From assembly GCA_000440235.1 (NCBI GenBank), contig ALKQ01000074.1, positions 1-45,281 on the forward strand: a DNA stretch of 45,281 nt, given 5' to 3'. Numbering within the stretch: the stretch's first letter is position 1; each line of letters starts with the position of its first letter. The stretch is from Streptococcus suis 10581. GTDB lineage: Bacteria; Bacillota; Bacilli; Lactobacillales; Streptococcaceae. The notes beneath the pieces were generated by a model that saw only the letters and a list, made by a program, of their open reading frames with translations, searched no databases and had not been told where the DNA came from. Shown here piece after piece: positions 1 to 8,249 of the stretch. The position numbers and the translations under genes were made by a program.

Positions 1-2
1 AC

Positions 3-296
3 GGTACAACACCGAACAAGTCAATCCCAGGTTACGAGTTCACCGGTAAGACAATTACAGATGAGAATGGCAATACAACACACATCTACCGTAAAGTTGT
101 TACTCCTGTTGATCCAAAAGTTCCAGTTCAGCCAGGTGTTCCAGTTAAACCAGAAACACCAGCTAAACCAACTTATACAACGGATGTTCTTCCAAGCACA
201 GGTGAGAATGACTCAGTAGCAGCAACAGCGACTGGTCTAGGAATTCTCCTTGCATCACTTGGGCTTACAGCGAAACGTCGTCGTAAAGAGGACTAA
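3..296 (+). CDS. LPXTG-anchored surface protein, C-terminal end (partial)
   Basis: The window opens inside this gene, in the frame starting at base 3. The last ~97 residues contain the end of a repeat of the mucin-binding-like type (PGYEFTGKTITDENGNTTHI), a proline-rich wall-spanning stretch of VPVQPGVPVKPETPAKP type, the sortase A signal LPSTGE, a hydrophobic segment and a positively charged RRRKED tail. This is the standard end of a peptidoglycan-anchored streptococcal surface protein. The N-terminal part lies outside the window, so ligand and full length are unknown. Such proteins are repetitive, which may explain why the contig starts here. Confidence 0.9.
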   Translation, partial: GTTPNKSIPGYEFTGKTITDENGNTTHIYRKVVTPVDPKVPVQPGVPVKPETPAKPTYTTDVLPSTGENDSVAATATGLGILLASLGLTAKRRRKED

Positions 297-377
297 TTCT
301 TAGCTAGCTGTATCGAATGCTATTATAAGGCCAACTTGGAAAATTAAGGTTGATAGCCGCGTGATATTTTCCAGTTC

Positions 378-427
378 AAAAAGCACCTCAAGTTTGGGAA
401 ACCCTCTAACTATTGAGGTGCTTTTTT
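378..427 (+). terminator. Rho-independent terminator of the surface protein gene
   Basis: AAAAAGCACCTCAA pairs with TTGAGGTGCTTTTTT around a short loop, ending in a T run. It lies about 80 bases after the surface-protein stop codon. Confidence 0.85.
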
Positions 428-428
428 C

Positions 429-453
429 GGCTCTTTGTCAACTGTAGTGGGTT
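429..453. repeat. Possible ISL3-family terminal repeat remnant
   Basis: GGCTCTTTGTCAACTGTAGT followed by GGGTTG resembles, from memory, the outer inverted repeat of streptococcal ISL3-family elements (IS1167/IS1193 type). No ISL3 transposase is present nearby, so at most a solo end remains. Confidence 0.35.
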
Positions 454-556
454 GTAACCGCCCAATAAAATTAAGAGAGCATGTAAATAGAAAAAGGTTC
501 CAGAGTCGACAGGACTTTGGAGCCTTTTTCAATATACTTTGTTATTGGGCGGTTAC
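454..556. repeat. Nested palindromic element, 103 bp
   Basis: GTAACCGCCCAATAA (454-468) is the exact reverse complement of TTATTGGGCGGTTAC (542-556). Inside it lies a second 17-bp stem (491-507 with 513-529) that is fully paired if two G-U pairs are allowed. No protein is encoded. It could be a miniature inverted-repeat element or a strong bidirectional terminator; I do not recognise a named family. Confidence 0.6.
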
Positions 557-567
557 GAATAAACAGT

Positions 568-600
568 AAAACAGGAGTTTTAAACGAACCCCTGTTTTTT
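568..600. terminator. Hairpin terminator near the IS982-type remnant
   Basis: AAAACAGG (568-575) pairs with CCTGTTTT (591-598) followed by T residues. It could end transcription from either side. Confidence 0.5.
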
Positions 601-670
601 CATTTCCTCTAAAGAGTACTAAGTCAAGCTTAATAAGGAAACATATTATTTTACCCGTTGTGCTAGTTAA

Positions 671-1552
671 TCAAGCGTAAGCAAGGGAATATTTTAAACT
701 GATACCGAATTCAGTATGACTGCTTTTAAGCAAAAGAGAATAGATAAGTAATATTGCCTCTGTCTTAAATTTGAGCGCCTGAATGTTTCGACAACGTAAA
801 GGCTCCATTCCAAACTGCTCTAAACTAGAAAATACAGTCTCCACTGGTTTCCTCAATCGACTTATTTTGTAATTTTCTAGCCATGAATAACCCATCATGT
901 TTTTTCTGAGTTGAGAAATTAACTGGATACCACAGTCTGCCAACGCTGCCTTTGTCTGTCTATCCACATATCCTTTATCTCCATAAACGATTGGAAATGG
1001 GCTATTTTCAAGTAGCTCCAAAGCAACATCGCCATCATAAATAGACGCGGGTGTGACAACATAATCAATAGGAAACCCATTATCGCTGACAAGAACTGAA
1101 AATTTCAAGCCATAGTAATGGATTTTCTTAGTCGCATTATAGCCAATATCTGCCACTTCTGATAACAATGTAGCTCTCATGTTGCGAATGGGGTGACATA
1201 GGGCACAAGGAAAGCTGTCAATCAAGCCGAACGAGCAGGTTTGACAAAGATCTAAGACCATAAAATAGCGCATACGCTGAATACTTTGAGCAAGATTTTG
1301 ACAGATACGGCAAAATCGAGAGCGTTCTGGGAAGTTGTCAGGGAAGAGATTATGACGAATTGTACGGTAAATAGCACTTGTTGTCCTGCAACCCTCTTGA
1401 ATTGCCCAAAGATAACTAGCGATAACAACAACATCAGACTGTTTTTGTAGGTGGATGTTTCGCCGATTTCGAAACAATTTTGTTAATCAATCAGTGAGAT
1501 ATTCTGTGACGTTTGCAATTATTGTCGAATATAAAATAGAATGGTACTTTAT
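671..1552 (-). pseudogene. IS982-family transposase, interrupted near the N-terminus
   Basis: The open part (671-1477) encodes ~268 residues of a DDE transposase. IDSFP, YGDKGYVD and KPVETVFSSLE supply the D, D and E in the spacing typical of IS982 transposases. The longest uninterrupted frame has only a TTG start. Upstream in the same frame a TGA at 1487-1489 is preceded by more coding-like sequence (…IIANVTEYLTD, then stop, then LTKLF…), so a nonsense mutation appears to have cut off about 20 N-terminal residues. IS982 proteins are usually ~290-300 residues. I could not define terminal inverted repeats, so the element ends are open. It lies immediately downstream of the histidine kinase gene. 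Confidence 0.7.
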
Positions 1553-1564
1553 CTGCCATGGCTA

Positions 1565-2935
1565 CTAATAATTATCATGTTCTAGAGGTAAATTAATAAT
1601 AACTTTAAAGAATTGATTCTCTTTACTTTCCACTTTAAAAGTTCCCTCATGAACTTCAATAATTTGTTTTGAGATTTTTAATCCCATACCGTGTCGTCTA
1701 ATTCCTGAGATGTCAAATTCTTCAATGATTTTATTACTATCATGAAGTGATAATAGTTTATCATTTGCTATGCCGATGCCATCATCCTCAATTGTAATTA
1801 TTAAAAATTCTTTATCTCTGTGTAGACTAATATTCACATTACAGCCCTCAGGATTATGGAGAATAGAGTTATAGATAATATTATGAACTACACGTGAAAT
1901 TAAGTTTTTTTCAATTGAGATTTTACTATTTTGAAGTTCATCATTAAATTCAAATGAAAAATTTATATTTTCCCAGACTTCTTGATTTATTATTTGTATA
2001 ATGATCTCCTTGAAGAATGGAATTATTTTGACTGATTCTAATTTCAGAGTGAACTGGCTATTAGTTAATCTGGCAAAAATATTTAAGTCATTTACAGTAT
2101 TTTGAATATAATAACTCTCATTAAGTATGGAACGTAAACGTCTTAATTGATTTTTATCCACTGTATCAGATCTAATAAGAGAAGCATTTGAAATAATGAC
2201 GGAAAGAGGGGTTTTTATATCATGTGCGATACCAGAAATCCAATTTTCTTTAAAAAGTTCACCTTCTTTTAGTTTTTTGTCAGCAATATTTATAGCTTCC
2301 GTTAATTGTTTTAGCTCATCTTGAGTTGAAACAGAACCACTTAGCCCTTCTGGTAATTTTTTAATCGCTAAAACTAAAGGAGTAATCTTACGTTGGACTA
2401 ATCTAGTACTGTAGGTATAAATAATTAATAGATACAGACAATTTATTCCAAGTAGAAAAAAAGCTAAAATAAATAAGCTGTAAAGGTCGGATTTTTCATA
2501 ATAATCGAAAGGAAATCTAAAAACTCTATCTTTTGAAAATCCAAAAACAAGGATCTTATTATTAACAATTTGTACGAATACGGGGTAATCATTTAAATAA
2601 TAACGTGTAAACTTAGCGACGTCAGCTAGGTCATATTGTGTCGGGACTTCAATTGGCTTTTTATATTCATAGATTTCCTCGCCACTATCAGAGTCTAAAA
2701 TCATAATCCATACCTCTTTAGAATTAGCTAATTTTTTCCCAAAGTTAGATAATTTGGCAGAATTAGAACTGATATCAAGTTGTTGGACTAGGTTATTCAC
2801 TGTGTCCATCACATTAGTTTGATTTGCTTGACTAAAAACAAAAAATCCTAGAATAAAAACGTTTATTATGGACATGACTATGATTGAAACAATAAAACGT
2901 CTAATAAATTGTGTTATTACACGTAGTTTAAACAT
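1565..2935 (-). CDS. Lantibiotic-locus sensor histidine kinase (LanK type)
   Basis: A membrane histidine kinase of ~456 residues. Two hydrophobic segments (about 10-35 and 155-178) bracket an extracellular sensor of ~120 residues. The HisKA domain carries the phosphoacceptor in GIAHDIKTPLSVI (His238), and the ATPase domain has an N-box (HNIIYNSILHNPEG), DDGIGI and GMGLKIS. I chose the ATG at 2933-2935 because AGGAG lies 7 bases upstream; a TTG two codons earlier is possible. It follows the response regulator gene directly and is divergent from the lantibiotic precursor, as in salivaricin-type loci. There the kinase senses the mature peptide; that role here is inferred from context. Confidence 0.88.
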   Translation of the reverse strand: MFKLRVITQFIRRFIVSIIVMSIINVFILGFFVFSQANQTNVMDTVNNLVQQLDISSNSAKLSNFGKKLANSKEVWIMILDSDSGEEIYEYKKPIEVPTQYDLADVAKFTRYYLNDYPVFVQIVNNKILVFGFSKDRVFRFPFDYYEKSDLYSLFILAFFLLGINCLYLLIIYTYSTRLVQRKITPLVLAIKKLPEGLSGSVSTQDELKQLTEAINIADKKLKEGELFKENWISGIAHDIKTPLSVIISNASLIRSDTVDKNQLRRLRSILNESYYIQNTVNDLNIFARLTNSQFTLKLESVKIIPFFKEIIIQIINQEVWENINFSFEFNDELQNSKISIEKNLISRVVHNIIYNSILHNPEGCNVNISLHRDKEFLIITIEDDGIGIANDKLLSLHDSNKIIEEFDISGIRRHGMGLKISKQIIEVHEGTFKVESKENQFFKVIINLPLEHDNY

Positions 2936-2945
2936 GTACAAGCTC

Positions 2946-3644
2946 CTATACCATTAGTTTATAGCCGAGTCCTTTAACAGTAATTAAGTATTGTGGCTTT
3001 GAAGGGTTAAGTTCGATTTTTTCTCTGATATTTCTGATATGGACCATTAAAGACTTTTCATATCCAAAACTATCAATGCCCCATACGGTATCACAAATCG
3101 CCTCTGTAGATACAATATAGTTTTTATTATCATATAATTTCCGAACGATTTGAATTTCTATTGGGGTTAAAGAAAGTTTTTCATTATTTTTCTCAACAAT
3201 GGCATTCCCTAAATTAATAATGCAATTATCTAATTTAATAATGTTACTGTCTTCTTTGTACGACCGACGGAGAAGCGAAATTATGCGATAAATGAGAATT
3301 TTAGGAAGGAAAGGCTTAGTAACGAAATCATCTCCTCCAGATTGTAACCCTTGAATTTCATCTTCAGGTTCATTTTTTGCTGTTAGAAAAAGAATTGGAA
3401 TATCAGAATTTTTTCTTACGTATTTTGATAGTAAATATCCTTTCCCATCTGGAAGCATGACATCTAATATAATCAAATCAATAGAATTATTAATAAAAGA
3501 CTCTATTCCTTCACTGATGCTGTATGCACTATATATTTTTTTGAAACCAGAAACTGATAGTATCTCCCTTATTGAATTGTTTAATGCAATATCATCATCA
3601 ACAACCAATATTTTTCTAGTTAAAAAAGGCGTTTCTATATCCAT
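2946..3644 (-). CDS. Lantibiotic-locus response regulator, OmpR family (LanR type)
   Basis: A 232-residue two-domain regulator. The receiver domain (about 10-125) has the acidic pocket VVDDD, phosphoacceptor Asp61 in LIILDVMLPDGKG, the FLTAK threonine and the DDFVTKPF lysine. The C-terminal winged helix (about 135-232) is of OmpR/PhoB type (LTPIEIQIVRKL, VHIRNIREKI, TVKGLGYKL). The ATG at 3644 follows GGAGAG at good spacing. It is the first gene of a two-gene minus-strand operon with the kinase, transcribed away from the precursor gene. Its likely target is the intergenic region 3645-3846, which contains a direct repeat of the kind OmpR-family proteins bind. Confidence 0.9.
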   Translation of the reverse strand: MDIETPFLTRKILVVDDDIALNNSIREILSVSGFKKIYSAYSISEGIESFINNSIDLIILDVMLPDGKGYLLSKYVRKNSDIPILFLTAKNEPEDEIQGLQSGGDDFVTKPFLPKILIYRIISLLRRSYKEDSNIIKLDNCIINLGNAIVEKNNEKLSLTPIEIQIVRKLYDNKNYIVSTEAICDTVWGIDSFGYEKSLMVHIRNIREKIELNPSKPQYLITVKGLGYKLMV

Positions 3645-3730
3645 AAGCTCTCCTAGTAAAATAATTTGAATTTTCCATATCTATATTTATAGTATATCAA
3701 AAATTTTAAGTAAAAAGTAAGTCCACTAAA

Positions 3731-3785
3731 ATCTTTAGGATTTCTTAAGGTGAATTTTAATATTTCTTTATCTTGTACTTATAAA
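3731..3785 (+). promoter_or_regulatory. Probable regulated promoter of the lantibiotic precursor
   Basis: ATTTCTT occurs at 3740-3746 and again at 3762-3768, 22 bases (about two helical turns) apart, just ahead of a TATAAA (3780-3785) that could be the -10 box. No good -35 box is seen, as is common for promoters activated by an OmpR-type regulator. Assignment to the LanR-like protein is inference. Confidence 0.45.
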
Positions 3786-3846
3786 ATGTAATTGTAGCAA
3801 GATAAAGATGCTTGATATTGATTTACTTTAAACAAGGAGAATAGCT

Positions 3847-4017
3847 ATGAAATCAACAAATAATCAAAGTATCGTAGAAATCGCAGCAGTAAATGCACTA
3901 CAAGAAGTAAGTATGGAGGAACTCGACCAAATTATTGGTGCTGGAAACGGAGTAGTACTTACTCTTACTCACGAATGTAACCTAGCAACTTGGACTAAAA
4001 AACTAAAATGTTGTTAA
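3847..4017 (+). CDS. sivA: Class II lantibiotic precursor, lacticin 481 group (salivaricin 9-like)
   Basis: A 56-residue prepeptide too short for most ORF lists. AAGGAGA (3834-3840) precedes the ATG. The leader (residues 1-32) ends in EVSMEELDQIIGA, the double-glycine-type cleavage signal of this group. The 24-residue core begins GNGVVLTLTHEC and ends TKKLKCC. Counting from the core, T7-C12, T9-C23 and T16-C24 have exactly the spacing of the three thioether rings of lacticin 481, and T18 is a further dehydration site. Adding residue masses by hand gives about 2,560 Da after four dehydrations. I recall this core as that of salivaricin 9 (SivA) from S. salivarius; this is memory, not a search. 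The maturation genes expected next are missing, see the remnant at 4077-4244. Confidence 0.92.
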   Translation: MKSTNNQSIVEIAAVNALQEVSMEELDQIIGAGNGVVLTLTHECNLATWTKKLKCC

Positions 4018-4076
4018 TCATTTAAATAGAAATTTTTTACTTAAGAATTTAAGTATTATTATCTGCTACGTATTAA

Positions 4077-4244
4077 GTTGTGTTAATTAACTTAATTGTA
4101 AGTCACCACTTGGATATTGTGAACTATGTTGGTAGTGTTATCTTTATAAATGATGAAACAGGTGAGGTCATTAAATCAACTCACGAGGATTTAAAAAAGA
4201 ATAACTTGGACTACAAGAAATTTATTTGTAATAAAAGTGTCTAG
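4077..4244 (+). pseudogene. Remnant of lantibiotic export ATPase (LanT), last ~55 codons
   Basis: This frame opens after a stop and has no start codon. It reads LIVSHHLDIVNYV, then SVIFINDETGEVIKSTHEDL, then KKNNLDYKKF and a stop. This is the end of an ABC ATPase: the beta strand and H-loop histidine (SHHL), followed by the usual …GEV…(G)THEDL… tail. In salivaricin-type clusters the order is precursor, lanM (synthetase), lanT (peptidase-exporter), lanFEG. Here only the tail of a transporter lies between precursor and lanF, so a deletion appears to have removed all of lanM and nearly all of lanT. The assignment to lanT specifically is inferred from position. Confidence 0.7.
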
Positions 4245-4297
4245 TACTTTAGTGTTGGCATTAACAAAAATTTAAAACGAAAGGTATGGATTATACA

Positions 4298-5194
4298 ATG
4301 ACAGAAGTAATAAAACTAAAAAAATTAAAGAAAAATTTTAAAGGAGTAGCATCAGTTGATTTAGAAAGACTTACAGTTAGAAAAGGGGAAATTTATGGTT
4401 TCCTTGGTCCTAATGGTGCAGGAAAAACTACGACAATGAAGATGATTCTATCATTAATTGAACCTACTTCTGGTTCAATTGAAGTAATGAACGCTCCAAT
4501 TAACAAATCAAACGATTATCTAAAATATATAGGATCAATGATTGAAGAACCTTCATACTATCCAAATTTAACAGGTTATGAAAATCTATTAGTTTTTCAA
4601 AAAATGTTAGGTTTTAAAGAAGAGAATATTTTAAAAACACTTGAACTTGTGGGGTTATCAGAAGAAAAAAATAGAAAAAAATTAGTAAAAGCCTACTCTT
4701 TGGGTATGAAACAGCGTTTAGCCCTAGCATTTGCTTTAGTAAAAGAACCTCAGATATTATTATTGGATGAACCGACAAATGGATTAGATCCATCCGGTAT
4801 TCATGAGATACGTGAGTTGATTATTCGTTTGGCTAAAGAGGCAGGACTAACAATTTTCATTTCTAGTCATATTCTATCTGAAATTGAGCAGATTGCTGAT
4901 AGAGTTGGAATTATAAATCATGGGAGATTAGTATATGAGGGAGAAATTGAAAAAATAAATGCAAATAATTGGGTAGAAATTGAAGGAAAATTTGATATTG
5001 AAAAATTAAAACCTCTTTTTGGTAATAGAAAAGTAGAATATACCGCAAAACTTATTAAAATCTGGAATACTGATAACGAGCAAATCGCTAATATAGTCCG
5101 TTCCTTGGTTGAACTAGACTTTCCAATTTTTCGTGTAGAACATAGAAAAGAAAATCTCGAAGATATATTTTTAGAATTAACTAAGGAGTTATAA
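4298..5194 (+). CDS. Lantibiotic immunity ABC transporter ATPase (LanF)
   Basis: An ATPase of ~298 residues with Walker A GPNGAGKT (37-44), signature YSLGMKQRL, Walker B ILLLDEPTNGLDP and the H-loop SSHIL. This subtype pairs with two small permeases to expel lantibiotics from the membrane and give producer self-protection. An ATG at 4286 is also in frame, but the GAAAGG (4279-4284) would sit only one base from it; the spacing to 4298 is 13 bases, so the start is uncertain. The downstream permease gene begins one base after the stop codon. The gene appears intact although the biosynthetic genes are lost. Confidence 0.9.
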   Translation: MTEVIKLKKLKKNFKGVASVDLERLTVRKGEIYGFLGPNGAGKTTTMKMILSLIEPTSGSIEVMNAPINKSNDYLKYIGSMIEEPSYYPNLTGYENLLVFQKMLGFKEENILKTLELVGLSEEKNRKKLVKAYSLGMKQRLALAFALVKEPQILLLDEPTNGLDPSGIHEIRELIIRLAKEAGLTIFISSHILSEIEQIADRVGIINHGRLVYEGEIEKINANNWVEIEGKFDIEKLKPLFGNRKVEYTAKLIKIWNTDNEQIANIVRSLVELDFPIFRVEHRKENLEDIFLELTKEL

Positions 5195-5195
5195 A

Positions 5196-5951
5196 ATGAT
5201 TAATGCACTGCAAATAGAATTATTAAAAAGTCGTCGGACAAAATCGTTTATTATTACGATAGTTCTCATGTTAATTGGTTTTTTGTGGAATACAGTTAGT
5301 ATTGGTAGTGAAATCAATTCAGTAAGTTATGACGGAGTTAGTGTACTATTTAATAATCAAACAATGAATAGCTTTTTTCTTCCTATAGCTATTAGTATTT
5401 TCACTAGTCGTATAGTTTCTAATGAACTTGAAGGACAGACTTTTAAGCTACAGGAAGCAAACGGAACTACATTAACTAAAATTTTTTACAGTAAATTAAT
5501 TTTATCAACTGTTTTCTTTTTTATATTAGCTATTTTAGAAACGGTTGCAACGAATGTATTTGCAATGGTTAACGGAGTAAGTGTTCCTCTAACAATCACT
5601 ATTCTTCAAATTTTAGGACAACTCTTGTCAAGTTTCAGTCTCATTTGCTTTTATTTAACTTTCGCAATGTTTACTGATAAACAAGGCTTATTGTTATCAT
5701 CAGGTTTTATAGGTGGATTTATAGGTTTAATATTAGCATCCAAATCTACAATATTGTGGATATTCGCTATACCATGGGTTGGCTGTGCTTATTTATCTCC
5801 TTACAAATTTACCCTAATAAATAATTCAGGCTATCTTTATAAATTTGACCAATCAATATACTTTAGACTTTTAATATATCTAATTTATTGTTTACTGTTA
5901 TATCTTCTTGTAAGAAGTATATTCTTGAAGAAAGAGAGACAAAGAAAATGA
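5196..5951 (+). CDS. Lantibiotic immunity ABC transporter permease (LanE)
   Basis: A hydrophobic protein of 251 residues with about six membrane segments, in the ABC-2 permease style of lantibiotic immunity proteins (MutE/EpiE/SpaE group). An early segment is followed by a loop containing the typical SRIVSNELEGQTFKL stretch, where Glu residues contact the ATPase. It starts one base after lanF and its stop codon overlaps the start of lanG (ATGA), so the three are translationally coupled. The role in exporting the peptide from the membrane is known for the family; the actual substrate here is inferred to be the salivaricin 9-like peptide. Confidence 0.88.
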   Translation: MINALQIELLKSRRTKSFIITIVLMLIGFLWNTVSIGSEINSVSYDGVSVLFNNQTMNSFFLPIAISIFTSRIVSNELEGQTFKLQEANGTTLTKIFYSKLILSTVFFFILAILETVATNVFAMVNGVSVPLTITILQILGQLLSSFSLICFYLTFAMFTDKQGLLLSSGFIGGFIGLILASKSTILWIFAIPWVGCAYLSPYKFTLINNSGYLYKFDQSIYFRLLIYLIYCLLLYLLVRSIFLKKERQRK

Positions 5952-6682
5952 GACATTATATTTCAGCTGAATGGAAAAAGCTGAATAAAATTCAGCTTTT
6001 AATAATTGGTGTTGTTTTTGTGGCATTATCAAGTTTTATTGGCTTAGGTACCTATTTTGCTAATCAATCAGTTTTAATTGATGGTACACAGGATAAAGTG
6101 ATGTGGGGACAATTAACTTTCTATTATACTCAAATTCTTTATCCTCCAATGCTCGCAATTTTTATAGCAATATCTTTAATTCAAGAGTTTGAAAGAAAAA
6201 ATTTGGAAATGTTATGTTCAAATGCAATATCCATCAAAAAGTTACTGATAAGCAAGCTATTTACAGTTACTGCATTAGTCATTCCAATTCAATTCCTCGT
6301 ACTAATTGTTTATATTGTAGCTTTAAAAGTAGCTAATGTTGAACTCTCTTCTTTTGTCCTATTAACTTTAAAATGGATACTTTTATCTATTTTGAGCTCT
6401 TTATCAATTTTATGCATACAAGCGTTTGCCTATGCTAAAACTAGAAGTTTTGGTCAATCAATTGGCATTTCAGCTTTAGGCGCTATGGGCGGGTTCGTCT
6501 TATTGTTTTTGAATGAAAACTTAAATAAATTTTACCCATATTCTCAACCTATGATAGCATTGAGAAGTAGAGCTTTAGAAGATTTTTCACTATTAGAACT
6601 TACTATTTTTGTCTTTGTTAATCTTCTGTTTAGTGTGATTTTTTACAGATTAACATGTTATGAATTAGAAAAAAGAGGATAA
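5948..6682 (+). CDS. Lantibiotic immunity ABC transporter permease (LanG)
   Basis: The second permease of the immunity transporter, 244 residues, about six membrane segments, with the same general plan as LanE (…IQEFERKNLEMLCSN… after the second hydrophobic region). I start it at the ATG at 5948, which overlaps the lanE stop by four bases; the longer open frame upstream is an artefact. Together with LanF and LanE it should form a complete exporter. No terminator is obvious after the stop codon, and the following 450 bases look non-coding. Confidence 0.88.
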   Translation: MRHYISAEWKKLNKIQLLIIGVVFVALSSFIGLGTYFANQSVLIDGTQDKVMWGQLTFYYTQILYPPMLAIFIAISLIQEFERKNLEMLCSNAISIKKLLISKLFTVTALVIPIQFLVLIVYIVALKVANVELSSFVLLTLKWILLSILSSLSILCIQAFAYAKTRSFGQSIGISALGAMGGFVLLFLNENLNKFYPYSQPMIALRSRALEDFSLLELTIFVFVNLLFSVIFYRLTCYELEKRG

Positions 6683-7137
6683 TGTAATTATGTAACTGCC
6701 TTAAATTAGACCAATTAATTGATAAATAAAATTTAGTATCTAATTGTTGTTATCTAACAATATACATGTTGCTCGCATGATAGTTAATGCTAGTCGAAAG
6801 AGCATTCCTTGTGCGATAACGTTCTAAACGATATAAGCTTTACTAATTCTCAGTCTTACTATCAGTATAAATAAGAATTGTTTCAGTTTTCTCGCTGTAT
6901 CAATTACAATAAGGCGTTTTCTACTTCGTGAGTTTATTATTTTCTATTACTTTGCTAAATCTGTTTACGTTTTTTCAATTGCGGTCTAGATATTATTGTT
7001 TTGTCATTTAGATTGCCTCTAGTTTTTTGCAGTGTAATTAAGTAGTTATAGGATGTTATGAATATATGTTCTAAAATGAATCAATATTTTATAGTCATTA
7101 GTTCGCAATAAATAATTTAAAGTGATGTTGTCATATT
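6683..7137. other. AT-rich intergenic stretch, no supported gene
   Basis: I find no open frame with a ribosome binding site here. On the minus strand at about 6750-6935 two stretches separated by a stop (RLIVIDTARKLKQFLFIL and MLFRLALTIMRATCILLDN) are vaguely transposase-like. The signal is too weak for a call. Confidence 0.4.
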
Positions 7138-7925
7138 ATGACAATTTTCGAGATTTTTTCTCAAAGCGACATAAGAGTTGTTTTACAAATAAAAGTAAAC
7201 ATTGGTGATATCTTTTCAAGATTGCCTGCTCTAGTAGCTCTAATAACAATAGTACCAGTGATTTTTTTCTTTTATTTCTACAGTCAAAAACGTGATGTTC
7301 GAAAAATAATTGATAAAGAAAATAGCCAATATTTTGAAGAGTATACGAACAATTATTAATTTGGCTTGATCGTCACATTTATGAAATATCTGAGAATTTT
7401 GATTATGTAATTAATTGTCAAGACTCAATTGTTGAGACATTTTTGAAAAAGGAAGTCCCAAACTATATATCGTTAGCAGGTAAACAATATTACATACACG
7501 GAAGGGGTGAGAGATTTAGATTTGTTGAGATAGCTGATTTGACTAAGTTACGGGAAACTATCACTGAATTATCTAGTGATAGATTAATGAAATTTACACG
7601 AATATTCTCGGCTAAACAATTTGATATCTGATCTCTTTATTGTGGGGATTTTCATTCATTGGATGAAGAAGAGAAAATAGAAAAGTTTTTCTATACTAAA
7701 AAAGGATGACTTCTAAATTGGATAATCGCCACACTTATTCGTATAACTTTACTCAAGAGCAAATTGATAAGGAGGAAAGAGGAGTTTTCTCTATTATCTT
7801 GGTCTATTTATGATAACTTAGAGTTGCTGTACAGGTTTAAGAGAGCAAGTGATTCATTGAGAAAATATTTTTATTCTTCAAGGACGGAGAGATTGATCCT
7901 AAAAGCACTAAATAAAGATAAATAA
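7138..7925 (+). pseudogene. Decayed membrane-anchored protein of unknown function
   Basis: Three pieces read as one former gene. Piece one (7138-~7337) has a single membrane segment (ALITIVPVIFFFYFYS) followed by charged sequence. A frameshift near 7337 joins a second frame (RVYEQLLIWLDRHIYEISENFD…) that runs to a TGA at 7629-7631, continues in frame (SLYCGDFHSLDEEEKIEKFF) to a second TGA at 7707-7709, and again to a TAA at 7923-7925. I do not recognise the family. Rejoined, the product would be ~260 residues with one N-terminal membrane anchor and a soluble domain. It lies downstream of the immunity genes and shares their AT-rich composition. Confidence 0.6.
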
Positions 7926-8207
7926 TTTCGTTCCAAAGTATGATTCTAAATTTGACCAACCTTATTTCGTTTGATAGTATAGGTAGACACTGACAACCCA
8001 CATCGAGTGTGTTGCTCGCTCGTAAAAGCCTAGAAACCTTTGAACGAAGGGATTCCATAGAGAATTACTCATTTTCTCTAATTAGATAAAATGTAACCTC
8101 TGTTATTCTTGTATAACTACTTTACAAGTTTTGAAAAATTGGTATTATCTGCATCATTTATATATTTGTATGTTTATGTTCGAGAAAATCTATACGCATA
8201 GTTAAGA
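7926..8207. other. Intergenic stretch, no supported gene
   Basis: AT-rich sequence between the decayed gene and the pgm terminator. I see no coding frame, repeat or regulatory site that I can defend. Confidence 0.4.
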
Positions 8208-8210
8208 AAG

Positions 8211-8237
8211 AAAAGAGCCGCGAAAGCGACTCTTTTT
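8211..8237 (-). terminator. Terminator of pgm
   Basis: On the minus strand AAGAG-CGC pairs with GCG-CTCTT around a short loop and is followed by T residues, 13 bases after the pgm stop codon. Confidence 0.8.
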
Positions 8238-8249
8238 GGTTTTAAATGA

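Noticed and set aside
6750..6935. A possible transposase remnant on the minus strand.
   Set aside because: Two short peptide stretches with a stop between them are not enough to name a family; no terminal repeats are visible.
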